Source: Gemmatimonadota bacterium
GTDB lineage: Bacteria > Gemmatimonadota > Gemmatimonadetes > Gemmatimonadales > GWC2-71-9
DNA: 8,464 nt
Direction of reading: 5' to 3'
Assembly (NCBI GenBank): GCA_029862935.1
Contig: JAOTWK010000137.1
Location: 1 to 8,464 of the forward strand
The number at the start of each line of letters is the position of its first letter. Position 1 is the stretch's first letter. The position numbers and the translations under genes are program-made. Positions 1-5,898 of the stretch are shown here, piece after piece. Below the pieces are notes generated by a model. That model did not search any database, was not told the DNA's origin, and saw only the letters and a program-made list of their open reading frames with translations.

Positions 1-814
1 CGCTGGTGCCTGCGGTGTACAGAATCAGTGCCGGATCCATTGACGGCAGCATCTCCGTGCGAACATCGTCACCGCGTGACATGAGATCGCCCCACCAGAC
101 ATCCCGCTCCGGATTCCAGACAATATCATCGTTGGTGTACCGCATCACGACGATATAGTCGAGACTGGGAGCGTCGTCTACGGCGGATTCCGCATTGCCT
201 TTGACGGGGACCGTATCGCCTCGACGGTGGCAACCGTCTGCCGTGAACAGCACCTTGGCCTCTGCGTCGCGCAGCCGCTGGGCCACCGCGGCCGGCGCGT
301 ATCCGATGAAGATCGGCACGAAGATCGCGCCGAGTTTGAAGGTCGCCAGCATCTGCACGACCACGTCGGCGGTCGTCGGCATGTAGGCCGCCACGCGATC
401 GCCCGGGCCGACGCCGAGCGTCCTCAACCCCGCGGCACAGCGGTCAACGAGCGCGGCCAACTCCGCAAACGTCAGGGACACCACTAAGCCGTCTTCCCGT
501 TCCGCGACGACACAGGTCCGATGCGCCGATTCGCCCTTCGCATGACGGTCGAGACAGTTGGCGACGATGTTGAGCTGACCGCCGACGTACCAATCGGCCC
601 ACGGATGACCTTGGGACACGTCGATGACGCTGCGATAGGGCTGGGCAAAGTGGATATCCAAGTCCTCCACCACCGCGTCCCAAAACCATTCCTGCTCGTC
701 GATCGAACGGCGGATGAGGGTGCCGACGTCAGCGACACCGTGTCTTCGCATGAACCGGGCGACGTTGGTCGACTCGGCGAACTCAGGGGGCGGGGTCCAG
801 ACGATGTCGGACAT
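1..814 (-). CDS. AMP-forming acetyl/acyl-CoA synthetase, N-terminal part (runs off left edge)
   Basis: Reading the minus strand gives an open frame of 271 complete codons that continues past position 1. Residues 38-60 (SIDEQEWFWDAVVEDLDI and following) match the N-terminal cap of acetyl-CoA synthetases. Residues 78-91 (VGGQLNIVANCLDRH) correspond to the conserved GG-LN--NCLDRH block. Residues 134-172 (LGVGPGDRVAAYMPTTAD, then LGAIFVPIFIGY) are the early adenylation-domain core. The last residues, ILYTAGTS, begin the ATP-binding P-loop, usually YTSGTTG, so the second half, including the catalytic lysine, lies outside. Family members use ATP and CoA to activate acetate or another carboxylate in the cytoplasm; the substrate cannot be told from this part. 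Two in-frame ATGs exist, at 820 and 814. The 814 start has AGGGA (821-825) six bases upstream, whereas it touches the 820 ATG, so 814 is preferred. A 650-residue full length would be typical. Confidence 0.88.
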   Translation of the reverse strand, partial: MSDIVWTPPPEFAESTNVARFMRRHGVADVGTLIRRSIDEQEWFWDAVVEDLDIHFAQPYRSVIDVSQGHPWADWYVGGQLNIVANCLDRHAKGESAHRTCVVAEREDGLVVSLTFAELAALVDRCAAGLRTLGVGPGDRVAAYMPTTADVVVQMLATFKLGAIFVPIFIGYAPAAVAQRLRDAEAKVLFTADGCHRRGDTVPVKGNAESAVDDAPSLDYIVVMRYTNDDIVWNPERDVWWGDLMSRGDDVRTEMLPSMDPALILYTAGTS

Positions 815-830
815 GGGCATTCCCTGCGGT

Positions 831-866
831 CTGGCTCCCTAAAGATGCGGGAGAGAGGAGAGCCAG
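831..866 (-). promoter_or_regulatory. Inverted repeat in leader of the CoA-synthetase gene
   Basis: CTGGCTC at 831-837 is matched by GAGCCAG at 860-866, giving a 7-bp dyad around a 22-base spacer. It lies just upstream of the AGGGA ribosome-binding site (821-825) of the minus-strand ligase gene. It could be a leader hairpin or an operator half-site pair. A 7-bp match can arise by chance, so this is only a candidate. Confidence 0.25.
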
Positions 867-888
867 GGAAGGCGGGCGGAGATTGCAG

Positions 889-960
889 GACGGTCGAGGA
901 CGGTCCTAGACGGTCCAAGACGAGCAGTCGTCTGAGTCGTCTCAGTCGTCCAAGTCGTCT
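889..960 (+). repeat. Compound 10-mer/9-mer repeat element, copy A
   Basis: Three GACGGTC units start at 889, 899 and 909 (period 10). A perfect stem-loop follows, AGACGA-GCAG-TCGTCT at 918-933. Four GTCGTC units start at 927, 936, 945 and 954 (period 9). As plus-strand RNA, each GACGGU can pair with a GUCGUC using G-U wobbles: 909-914 with 936-941, 899-904 with 945-950, and 889-894 with 954-959. This gives a ladder of short stems separated by 2-4-base internal loops above the core hairpin. The element sits between two minus-strand genes, so this strand is antisense to them. Copy B at 4407-4478 has the same unit spacing. Confidence 0.85.
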
Positions 961-965
961 TCTTC

Positions 966-1010
966 TGCTGCCCCTCCAGCCCCTATTGCCCCTCCTACCC
1001 CTCCTGACCC
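966..1010 (+). repeat. C-rich nonamer array overlapping a gene's 3' end
   Basis: Five contiguous 9-bp units run from 966 to 1010: TGCTGCCCC, TCCAGCCCC, TATTGCCCC, TCCTACCCC and TCCTGACCC. The array continues the 9-bp period of the preceding GTCGTC units with a different sequence. The last two units contain the stop codon (995-997) and the final codons (about GQEG) of the minus-strand NTF2-like gene. The end of that protein is therefore encoded by repeat sequence. Confidence 0.7.
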
Positions 1011-1552
1011 AAGTACTGCTTCGGAATCTCCGTGTCAGGCCGCACGCCCCACCACATGATGTTCACGATCCACCACCGCTCGCCGTCGAACAGCAACTGA
1101 ATGCTGTTGATCCCGCGTTGGAAGACATCGCCGTCTTGGGTCCAACGCGATTCGTAGGTCGAGAACACATGCGCGATGTTCTCGAACTGTTCGGTGACCC
1201 GACCGATTTCCGACTCGAAGAATCCCCGCTCCTCGACCATTGGGCCGCTGCGCGAGACATAGTCCTCGGTCGTGAGGAGCATGGCGCGATTCGCCTGACC
1301 CTCTCCCGGCGTGAACGCCGGAATGAGCTTGGCGTCGTGCACGAAGAGGGATCGGAAGCGATCCCAGTCGCGGGCTTCGCCGGCCGGGCCCGAGATCACG
1401 TCGTACAGGGAGGCGATGATGGCGTCGATCGATTGGACGTCGATTGCCTGCGCCACCGGTGTGCTGTCACCCGTCGGGGTGACGACTTGGGCTGAGCAGG
1501 GGACGACGGTGAGTGCGAGGCCCGTCATGGTCAAGCTGAGTACGTGTCGCAT
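995..1552 (-). CDS. Secreted NTF2/SnoaL-like (DUF4440-type) protein
   Basis: The gene encodes 185 residues. Residues 1-21 form a signal peptide (hydrophobic LTMTGLALTVV, then CSA before Q22), so the product is probably periplasmic. The mature part has the NTF2-like pattern: an N-terminal helix (SIDAIIASLYDVISG, 41-55), DWDRFRSLFVHDAKLIP (62-78), and a strand-rich C-terminus, RGINSIQLLFDGERWWIVNIMWW (146-168). Related folds act as small-molecule isomerases, cyclases or binding domains; no catalytic set is identifiable here. The ATG at 1552 is chosen because GGAG (1558-1561) lies five bases upstream and the signal peptide begins there; longer in-frame readings start in the upstream gene. The preceding gene's stop (1563-1565) is only 10 bp away, so the two are probably cotranscribed. 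The C-terminal few residues overlap a nonamer repeat. Confidence 0.82.
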   Translation of the reverse strand: MRHVLSLTMTGLALTVVPCSAQVVTPTGDSTPVAQAIDVQSIDAIIASLYDVISGPAGEARDWDRFRSLFVHDAKLIPAFTPGEGQANRAMLLTTEDYVSRSGPMVEERGFFESEIGRVTEQFENIAHVFSTYESRWTQDGDVFQRGINSIQLLFDGERWWIVNIMWWGVRPDTEIPKQYLGQEG

Positions 1553-1562
1553 GATTGCTCCG

Positions 1563-1808
1563 TCAGTGAGTGCCGGATTCGGGCGGTGCCGACTCGGCGT
1601 CCGCCTCTTCGCTTTCCGGTCCGTGCGTGCTCTGCGGCAGAAACCGCAGCACGAACCCCAGGGCCAGTACCCCAATCGCCACCCACACGAGCCACGGGCG
1701 GTCCAGCCGGTACGCGGCCAGAATCAGCACGACGCCCACCACGAGGGTGATCGTCTTCCACGGCAGGTACTTGTCTGGGCCGCTCCGAGAGCGCGAGGGG
1801 AGGAACAT
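1563..1808 (-). CDS. Small two-helix membrane protein, unknown function
   Basis: This is an 81-residue product that I do not recognise. After a short basic N-terminus (MFLPSRSRSGPDKYLPWK) there are two closely spaced hydrophobic segments, about residues 18-32 (TITLVVGVVLILAAY) and 37-54 (WLVWVAIGVLALGFVLRF). A polar acidic tail follows (SEEADAESAPPES). This predicts a small inner-membrane hairpin protein. It lies 10 bp upstream of the NTF2-like gene and probably shares its transcript. No Shine-Dalgarno is visible: the bases directly before the ATG are the last unit of a heptamer array (1809-1906). Initiation is therefore leaderless, repeat-dependent or at an unrecognised start. A longer reading would translate the repeats and is unlikely to be real. 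Confidence 0.65.
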   Translation of the reverse strand: MFLPSRSRSGPDKYLPWKTITLVVGVVLILAAYRLDRPWLVWVAIGVLALGFVLRFLPQSTHGPESEEADAESAPPESGTH

Positions 1809-1906
1809 GATTACGGGATGGGGGATATGGGGTACGGGATACGAGAGACGGACTCGCAGCTGACGACCCACTGCTCGCGGCTCACGCCCCTCGGGTCACG
1901 ATTCAC
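1809..1906 (-). repeat. Fourteen contiguous heptamers filling an intergenic gap
   Basis: On the minus strand the 98 bp divide exactly into fourteen 7-bp units. The first eight follow a GTGAGYC-like pattern (GTGAATC, GTGACCC, GTGAGCC, GCGAGTC and others). After one transitional unit (CGTCTCT) the last five follow CGTATCC (CGTATCC, CGTACCC, CATATCC, CCCATCC, CGTAATC). The array begins inside the DinB stop codon region (1903-1905) and ends at the base before the ATG at 1808. It therefore occupies the whole spacer. The units are degenerate, which suggests an old array. Confidence 0.8.
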
Positions 1907-2406
1907 TTGCCTTGAATACGCTTCGTCAACGCTGGCGTCAGACCCATGAGTCGGGCGTATGTGGTGAGCTGGCCACGGTGGTACATCTCCTGGGCGATAC
2001 CGTGGTGGAGCCACTGCATCTTCGTACCCGTCGTCCCATCGAAGTTGTTGATCACCTTCCACATCTCTTGTTCGCCCGCCTTACGGAACGCGCGCACTGC
2101 CTCGTCTATTTGCGATTCCAGCAACCCAAGGAGTTCCTTCTTGGTTTGGGCGTCGTAGACATGCGCGGCGTACTTCTCGAGGAGATCCGGCCATGCGGCG
2201 CGATGGAAATCGGTGTCGGTCCGCGTAAGCTCACCGGTCATCATGCACGCCACCTCGAGGATGTGCTGTATCAACTCCCGCACACTCCGGACGTCAGAGG
2301 CCGGCCGAAAATCGAATTGCGTGGCGCGGATGTTCTTGACTTCATCGATGACCCCTCCGCGCACAGATCGCCAGGAGGAAAGGGATTCGGAGAGAAAGTC
2401 TGGCAT
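1903..2406 (-). CDS. DinB-family protein
   Basis: The gene encodes 167 residues, the usual length for DinB/YfiT four-helix-bundle proteins, which are cytoplasmic and often bind a metal through three histidines. Seen here are RSVRELIQHILEVACMMTGEL (40-60), with H48 at the first ligand position, and HHGIAQEMYHRGQLTTYARL (134-153), the family's C-terminal HRGQ block. The usual H-x3-H is altered: H143 is present, but the position four residues earlier is Q139, with H134 and H135 nearby. Metal binding may be changed. Many family members are thiol transferases or have no known function. The ATG at 2406 follows the upstream gene's stop by 3 bp and has no clear Shine-Dalgarno, so translational coupling to the four-helix-bundle gene is likely. 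Confidence 0.85.
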   Translation of the reverse strand: MPDFLSESLSSWRSVRGGVIDEVKNIRATQFDFRPASDVRSVRELIQHILEVACMMTGELTRTDTDFHRAAWPDLLEKYAAHVYDAQTKKELLGLLESQIDEAVRAFRKAGEQEMWKVINNFDGTTGTKMQWLHHGIAQEMYHRGQLTTYARLMGLTPALTKRIQGK

Positions 2407-2408
2407 GG

Positions 2409-2831
2409 CTACAAGGTACGCCGAATACGGGACACGTGTGACGGATCCATCGGTGATTGCTGCAATCGGGTCAAGAGTCTCCGCCGAAGCCCCGCCATCA
2501 TGCGGCCGACGTCCGAAACTGCGATTTCTACGTCGTGTACGTGGTCCGCACTAAGGTAATTGAGCCGCATGGCGATTTCGACATGCGTGTCGAGTTCCAT
2601 CAGCGAGCCACGGGCAGTGCGCAAGTAGTGCAGAAACTCCTTTGGACGTCCCCGGCCATGTCCCTCGGCGATGTTGGCTGCGACTGAGGTGGCGGCCCGC
2701 CTGATCTGAGACGTCAGGCCAAACATCTCGTGTGATGGGAAGCTCCGTGTCACGCAGTAGCAGAGTCCAATGAGCTCCAAGCACCGCTGCCACACCCTCA
2801 GGTCCCGGCACGAGCGAACTGCATGCGGCAT
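2409..2831 (-). CDS. Four-helix-bundle protein (S23 / intervening-sequence family, Avd fold)
   Basis: The gene encodes 140 residues. It has the family hallmarks in order: DLRVWQR (10-16), FPSHEMFGLTSQIRRAATSV (31-50) running into AANIAEGHGRG (51-61), and EFLHYLRTARGSLMELDTHV (65-84). Family members were first found as ORFs in 23S rRNA intervening sequences. The same fold is used by Avd, the accessory protein of diversity-generating retroelements, which binds reverse transcriptase and nucleic acid. The function of stand-alone copies is unknown. The ATG at 2831 is chosen for GGAG (2838-2841) six bases upstream and because the family motif begins shortly after it. The C-terminal tail (about 121-140) exceeds the usual 115-125 residues and overlaps no repeat. 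It is immediately upstream of the DinB gene. No reverse transcriptase or rRNA is present in the window. Confidence 0.9.
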   Translation of the reverse strand: MPHAVRSCRDLRVWQRCLELIGLCYCVTRSFPSHEMFGLTSQIRRAATSVAANIAEGHGRGRPKEFLHYLRTARGSLMELDTHVEIAMRLNYLSADHVHDVEIAVSDVGRMMAGLRRRLLTRLQQSPMDPSHVSRIRRTL

Positions 2832-2961
2832 CGGCCGCTCCGTGAAAGTCCGACTCACTCTTGCATCTGAAAGCACCCGCACAGTCACCCAAACCGCGCG
2901 GCTCGGAGCATCATGTCCCCGCCGTAGCACTGCACCAAGCCGAGACCTTTCGGCCTCGGGG
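2832..2961. other. Divergent intergenic region
   Basis: This 130-bp stretch separates the minus-strand four-helix-bundle/DinB pair from the plus-strand beta-propeller gene, so promoters for both directions should lie here or in the adjoining repeat. I see no convincing -35/-10 pair. A small dyad, CCGAG (2940-2944) and CTCGG (2955-2959), with an alternative pairing GCCGA/TCGGC (2939-2943 and 2950-2954), precedes the heptamer array. Confidence 0.4.
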
Positions 2962-3031
<70 letters not shown>

Positions 3032-3033
3032 CT

Positions 3034-4401
3034 ATGCCCTACGCACTCCGTCTTCTCCCGCTTCTCTGCCTGCCCGCCATTGCCGGTGCGCAGACGGTTC
3101 CCCCGCCCATCACGGTGCAGGCCGGGCCGGCACATGCTGTGGAGACCGCGATTGTCATCGATCCGACCAACATCGACCACATCGTCGGTTCAGCGGTCAA
3201 TACCTTCGGCGATCCGCGCGCCCGCAAGATCTCGAATCTCACGTACATCACGTGGAACGGCGGCAAATCTTGGACGACTGTGGCGATGCCCAACCCACAC
3301 GCCAAGGTGCAGGGTGACGACGCGGTCGCGATCGATCACACTGGGCGGGTGTACCGGACCTATCTCGGATTCCGGCACCTGCGCAATCCCCGTGGCGTGT
3401 TTCCGCGCAACGGGTTGTTTCTGTCGGCTTCGGAAGATGGGGGACTCACGTACGAGCCCGAGGTCGTTCTGATCGAGCATCTGAACAGCATCGTGCCCTT
3501 CGAAGACAAGCCATATCCTGGTGTCGATCTGTCGGCTGACAGCCCGTATCGAGGGAATGTCTACGTGGCGTGGACCCGCTTCACCCGGTACGGGAGCCGT
3601 GCACCGGAGGACTCGTCGTTCATCTACGTGGTGGCGTCTAGTGACGGGGGCCGCACGTTCACACGACCCATCCGGATCCCCGCAGGTGGTGGCGACGCGA
3701 TCGACAGTGACGGCACGGTCGAAGGAGCGGTCCCCGCGGCGGGCCCTGATGGCACCGTGTACTTGTCCTGGGCTGGACCCAGAGGCATCGAGTTCAGCCG
3801 CTCGAGCGACGGCGGCATCACGTGGCAGGCCGCGCGGACCATTCTCGAGCAGCCTGGAGGGTGGGACATCGATATCGGCGGATTGGGCCGGGCCAACGGA
3901 ATGCCGGTCACGGCCACAGACGTCTCGAACGGTCCCTTTCGCGGGACGGTGTACGTAAACTGGGCGGATCTTCGCAACAACGGTGGGGAGAACGGCGACG
4001 CTGATGTGTATCTGGCGCGCTCGACCGACGGCGGATCTACCTGGAGCCCGCCAGTACGGGTCAATCAGGATCCGATCGGCAACGATCGCGATCAGTTCTT
4101 CACTTGGATGAGCGTGGATCCGGTCGACGGGTCCGTGAACATCGTGTTCTACGATCGGCGGTACGGAGACGGAACCGGCATACACGTGTATCTCGCACGC
4201 TCGATCGACGGGGGACGGACATTCGGGGAGTATCGACTGAGCGACGAGGCGTTTGTGCCTCGGCCGGATCGCTTCTTCGGTGACTACAACGGCATCAGCG
4301 CCTACGGCGGCCGCGTGGCAGCGCTGTGGACGCACTACGGCCCCACGGCGATGGAGCTCCGGGCAAGTGTCATCGATTTCGATGGTTTGACGCCGCGCTG
4401 A
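3034..4401 (+). CDS. Secreted Asp-box (BNR) beta-propeller, sialidase-like
   Basis: The gene encodes 455 residues. Residues 1-19 are a signal peptide (ALRLLPLLCLPAIAGA, then Q20), so the product is exported. Asp-box motifs (S-x-D-x-G-x-T-W/F) recur at 133-140, 202-209, 257-264, 330-337 and 390-397, with a degenerate one at 73-80 (TWNGGKSW). Five to six boxes fit a six-bladed sialidase-fold propeller. I cannot place the sialidase arginine triad or the catalytic Tyr/Glu pair, so sugar hydrolysis is unproven; many such proteins are annotated exo-alpha-sialidase without evidence. The open frame extends upstream to 2770, but through the heptamer repeats. The ATG at 3034 starts the signal peptide and is chosen, although it has no Shine-Dalgarno and sits in the repeat edge. 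It is transcribed away from the DinB operon and appears monocistronic. Confidence 0.85.
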   Translation: MPYALRLLPLLCLPAIAGAQTVPPPITVQAGPAHAVETAIVIDPTNIDHIVGSAVNTFGDPRARKISNLTYITWNGGKSWTTVAMPNPHAKVQGDDAVAIDHTGRVYRTYLGFRHLRNPRGVFPRNGLFLSASEDGGLTYEPEVVLIEHLNSIVPFEDKPYPGVDLSADSPYRGNVYVAWTRFTRYGSRAPEDSSFIYVVASSDGGRTFTRPIRIPAGGGDAIDSDGTVEGAVPAAGPDGTVYLSWAGPRGIEFSRSSDGGITWQAARTILEQPGGWDIDIGGLGRANGMPVTATDVSNGPFRGTVYVNWADLRNNGGENGDADVYLARSTDGGSTWSPPVRVNQDPIGNDRDQFFTWMSVDPVDGSVNIVFYDRRYGDGTGIHVYLARSIDGGRTFGEYRLSDEAFVPRPDRFFGDYNGISAYGGRVAALWTHYGPTAMELRASVIDFDGLTPR

Positions 4402-4406
4402 GGTCG

Positions 4407-4478
4407 GACGGTCGAGGATGTACACAGACGGTCAAGGACGAGCAGTCGTCTGAGTCGTCTCGTTCGTCAGAGTCGTCT
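4407..4478 (+). repeat. Compound 10-mer/9-mer repeat element, copy B
   Basis: This copy starts 6 bp after the beta-propeller stop. It has GACGGTC at 4407 and 4427 with a diverged GATGTAC at 4417 (period 10). The core GGACGA-GCAG-TCGTCT spans 4436-4451. The 9-bp units start at 4445, 4454, 4463 (diverged, TTCGTC) and 4472. Every unit offset equals that in copy A (shift of 3518). The diverged middle units still pair in five of six positions as RNA, and include one change on both sides (A4422 with U4463, where copy A has U·G). A C-rich stretch (4479-4535) follows, as after copy A. The rest of 4479-4603 shows nothing else. Confidence 0.85.
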
Positions 4479-4603
4479 CTGCTGCCGCCCTGCCGCTGCT
4501 GCCGCGTCCGTTCTGCCCCTTGTGCCACTGTCCCGCATCCGAAACTGTGCCACCGCGATGGCCGTAGGGATTCTGGCTTTCCGAGTCCGGAGCGTATTCA
4601 ATC

Positions 4604-4939
4604 ATGAAGATGCTCATCAAGCTCGTCCTACTGGTGATCATTGTTGCTCTCGCGGTGCCGGTGCTTCAGTACCGCACGGTGAGCCCCTGCACGATGCTCA
4701 AGAAGGAGATGGTGCGTCAGGCGGAGGAGGGCGTCCGGCAGGCCGGTGCGCAGGTGCGGGAGGGCCTGGACTCGGCCAACATCGAGGTTGGTGAAGAGAC
4801 CGAACGGATAGCGGAAGATGTGGCCGGCGCGGTGGGTGATCTGGCGGTCGCCATTACCGCCGGCGCTGCCGAAGCCAAGGTGCGTCGGATGTCGGCCGGT
4901 CAGTGCCTCAAGGAGCTGTGGAGAATGAAGACGGAGTAG
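4604..4939 (+). CDS. Small membrane-anchored or exported helical protein, unknown function
   Basis: This is a 111-residue product that I do not recognise. Residues 1-6 are basic and 7-21 strongly hydrophobic (LVLLVIIVALAVPVL), forming a signal anchor or signal peptide. The rest is a long amphipathic, Glu/Ala/Val-rich helix (about 31-96) without proline, plausibly a coiled coil. Two cysteines, C29 just after the membrane segment and C101 near the end, could form a disulfide outside the cytoplasm. GGAG at 4589-4592 lies 11 bases from the ATG, rather far but the best candidate; the internal ATG at 4610 would be further. The gene stands alone, bounded upstream by the compound repeat and downstream by a terminator. 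Confidence 0.7.
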   Translation: MKMLIKLVLLVIIVALAVPVLQYRTVSPCTMLKKEMVRQAEEGVRQAGAQVREGLDSANIEVGEETERIAEDVAGAVGDLAVAITAGAAEAKVRRMSAGQCLKELWRMKTE

Positions 4940-4985
4940 GGCTTGTCCGTTGTCCTGTATAGAGTTAGCTTGTCCCAGCGTTTGA

Positions 4986-5003
4986 CGCGCCCTGGTGGGC
5001 GCG
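4986..5003 (+). other. Perfect 7-bp GC hairpin
   Basis: CGCGCCC (4986-4992), TGGT loop, GGGCGCG (4997-5003). It lies between the small membrane-protein gene and the terminator. A competing stem, CTGGTG (4992-4997) with CACCAG (5011-5016), could form instead. It may be part of the 3' UTR structure. Confidence 0.45.
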
Positions 5004-5023
5004 GTAGCGACACCAGTCACGCG

Positions 5024-5065
5024 AAAAACGGAGACCTGGCACGCGCGCGGGTTTCCGTTTTTTTT
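5024..5065 (+). terminator. Intrinsic terminator
   Basis: AAAAACGGAGACC (5024-5036) pairs with GGTTTCCGTTTTT (5050-5062) along 13 positions with a single G·U. The loop is 13 bases and the T-run covers 5058-5065 (eight Ts). It is placed to end transcription of the 4604-4939 gene and insulate csp. The A-tract on the left arm could make it partly bidirectional. Confidence 0.8.
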
Positions 5066-5216
5066 GTGAGTCAGGCCGGATGGGGTCTCCGAGGCCACGG
5101 ATTTCCGGCAGCCCCGGCGGGAGGCGGTCCCGTCAGCAGGTGATGGATGCTCGGCAGGCACGGCACCACCGGACTCCGAGGCACATCGACACCGGGACCA
5201 GTACAGGGAGTACGGC
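5066..5216 (+). other. Leader/promoter region of csp
   Basis: About 150 GC-rich bases lie between the terminator and the cold-shock gene and must hold its promoter and 5' UTR. Cold-shock mRNAs often have long structured leaders, which fits, but I recognise no named riboswitch or clear -35/-10 pair. The ribosome-binding site GGGAG is at 5206-5210. Confidence 0.4.
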
Positions 5217-5429
5217 ATGCGTATCAAAGGCACGGTGAAGTGGTTCAACGACAAGAAGGGCTTCGGCTTCATCACACGTGAGGACGGGGAGAAGGATTGC
5301 TTCGTCCATCACAGCGCCATCTTGGGCAGCGGCTACAAGTCGTTGCGTGAGGGTGAGCAGGTCGAGTTTGACGTGGTCGAAGGCGACAAAGGGCCGGCGG
5401 CAGAAAATGTGTCCCGGATCGAGGGCTGA
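5217..5429 (+). CDS. csp: Cold-shock domain protein (CspA family)
   Basis: The gene encodes 70 residues, a complete single cold-shock domain. This is a five-stranded OB fold that binds single-stranded RNA and DNA and melts mRNA structure in the cytoplasm. Visible are [15 protein letters not shown] (5-19), containing RNP1 (KGFGFI), and CFVHHSAI (28-35), the RNP2 motif with histidine where F/VHxS is usual. [20 protein letters not shown] (43-62) and the terminal AENVSRI are also typical. The start has GGGAG (5206-5210) six bases upstream. It is followed 100 bp later by rpsU, with a strong hairpin between, so it may be expressed mainly as its own short transcript with some read-through. Confidence 0.96.
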   Translation: MRIKGTVKWFNDKKGFGFITREDGEKDCFVHHSAILGSGYKSLREGEQVEFDVVEGDKGPAAENVSRIEG

Positions 5430-5453
5430 GCTACTCAAGGCCGAGTGAGCGGT

Positions 5454-5489
5454 CGGAGGCCATCCCGGCGGATGTTGGGATGGCCTCCG
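5454..5489 (+). terminator. Strong 13-bp hairpin between csp and rpsU
   Basis: CGGAGGCCATCCC (5454-5466) and GGGATGGCCTCCG (5477-5489) are perfect complements around a 10-base loop. The bases after it (TTCGTCATC) lack a real T-run, so it may be a weak attenuator, an mRNA-stabilising hairpin or a processing site rather than a full terminator. It would set the csp to rpsU ratio if both are cotranscribed. Confidence 0.65.
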
Positions 5490-5529
5490 TTCGTCATCAT
5501 CACAGCAACAAGACAAGCAAGGAAGGTTC

Positions 5530-5721
5530 ATGACCGAGATCATTCTCGACGAGAACGACTCGTTCGAGTGGGCGCTCAAGACGTTTCGCCGAAAGGTCCA
5601 GCGCTCGGGGATCCTCAAGGATCTCCGTGCTAGGCGGTACTACGTGAAGCCCAGCACCGAGCGACGGAAGAAAGCCGCAGCGGCACGGCGACGCCGGCTG
5701 CGCGGTCGTAGGAGAGGCTAG
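5530..5721 (+). CDS. rpsU: 30S ribosomal protein bS21
   Basis: The gene encodes 63 residues, the usual length. The N-terminal half, DENDSFEWALKTFRRKVQRS (7-26), and the following GILKDLRARRYYVKPSTERR (27-46) are diagnostic of bS21. The C-terminus is an extremely basic helix (KKAAAARRRRLRGRRRG). bS21 binds the 30S platform near the 3' end of 16S rRNA and aids initiation. The start is supported by AAGGAAGG (5519-5526) directly upstream. It follows csp on the same strand. A partner of csp in translation under stress is a reasonable inference from the adjacency. Confidence 0.95.
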   Translation: MTEIILDENDSFEWALKTFRRKVQRSGILKDLRARRYYVKPSTERRKKAAAARRRRLRGRRRG

Positions 5722-5898
5722 CGCCCCGAGGACTTCGAGTCGGCACGTTTCACGTCCTCCAGGGCCCGACCAACGGGAGGTCGAGGTCCGAACACGAAGC
5801 GCACGCCGATCGAGCGTCGATGGCTCAAGACCCGCGGGGCGAGGGGCCAAAGTCCCCCCTTACGAACCGGCTTCGGGGGTGTAGCTTTTCCCGACATC
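5722..5898. other. Intergenic region after rpsU, with terminator-like dyad
   Basis: I see no convincing gene. A GC-rich dyad lies at 5849-5888: AAAG/CTTT (5849-5852 and 5885-5888), CCCCC/GGGGG (5854-5858 and 5875-5879) and an inner CGAA/TTCG, followed by only TTTT (5886-5889). It could be the rpsU terminator. On the minus strand an open frame ends at 5718 with a tail that resembles outer-membrane barrel ends (SIGVRFVFGPRP). It has no supporting start or family match, so I do not call it. Confidence 0.35.

Noticed and set aside
521..1495. Long plus-strand open frame of 324 codons
   Set aside because: It is antisense to the CoA-synthetase N-terminus and the NTF2-like gene, both supported by family motifs, and reads through the compound repeat.
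2409..2831. Diversity-generating retroelement, with the S23 protein as Avd
   Set aside because: No reverse transcriptase, no template/variable repeat pair with adenine-biased differences, and no C-type lectin target is seen in the window.
2409..2831. 23S rRNA intervening sequence
   Set aside because: No rRNA flanks the gene; it sits beside DinB.
3190..4425. 411-codon minus-strand open frame
   Set aside because: It is the antisense shadow of the beta-propeller gene, Arg/His/Val-rich with no family motif. The plus frame has a signal peptide and five Asp-boxes.
4943..4975. Promoter with TTGTCC and TATAGA for csp
   Set aside because: The boxes are only about 9 bp apart and lie upstream of the terminator at 5024-5065.
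5066..5216. Known riboswitch in the csp leader
   Set aside because: I could not find core motifs of TPP, cobalamin, glycine or SAM riboswitches.
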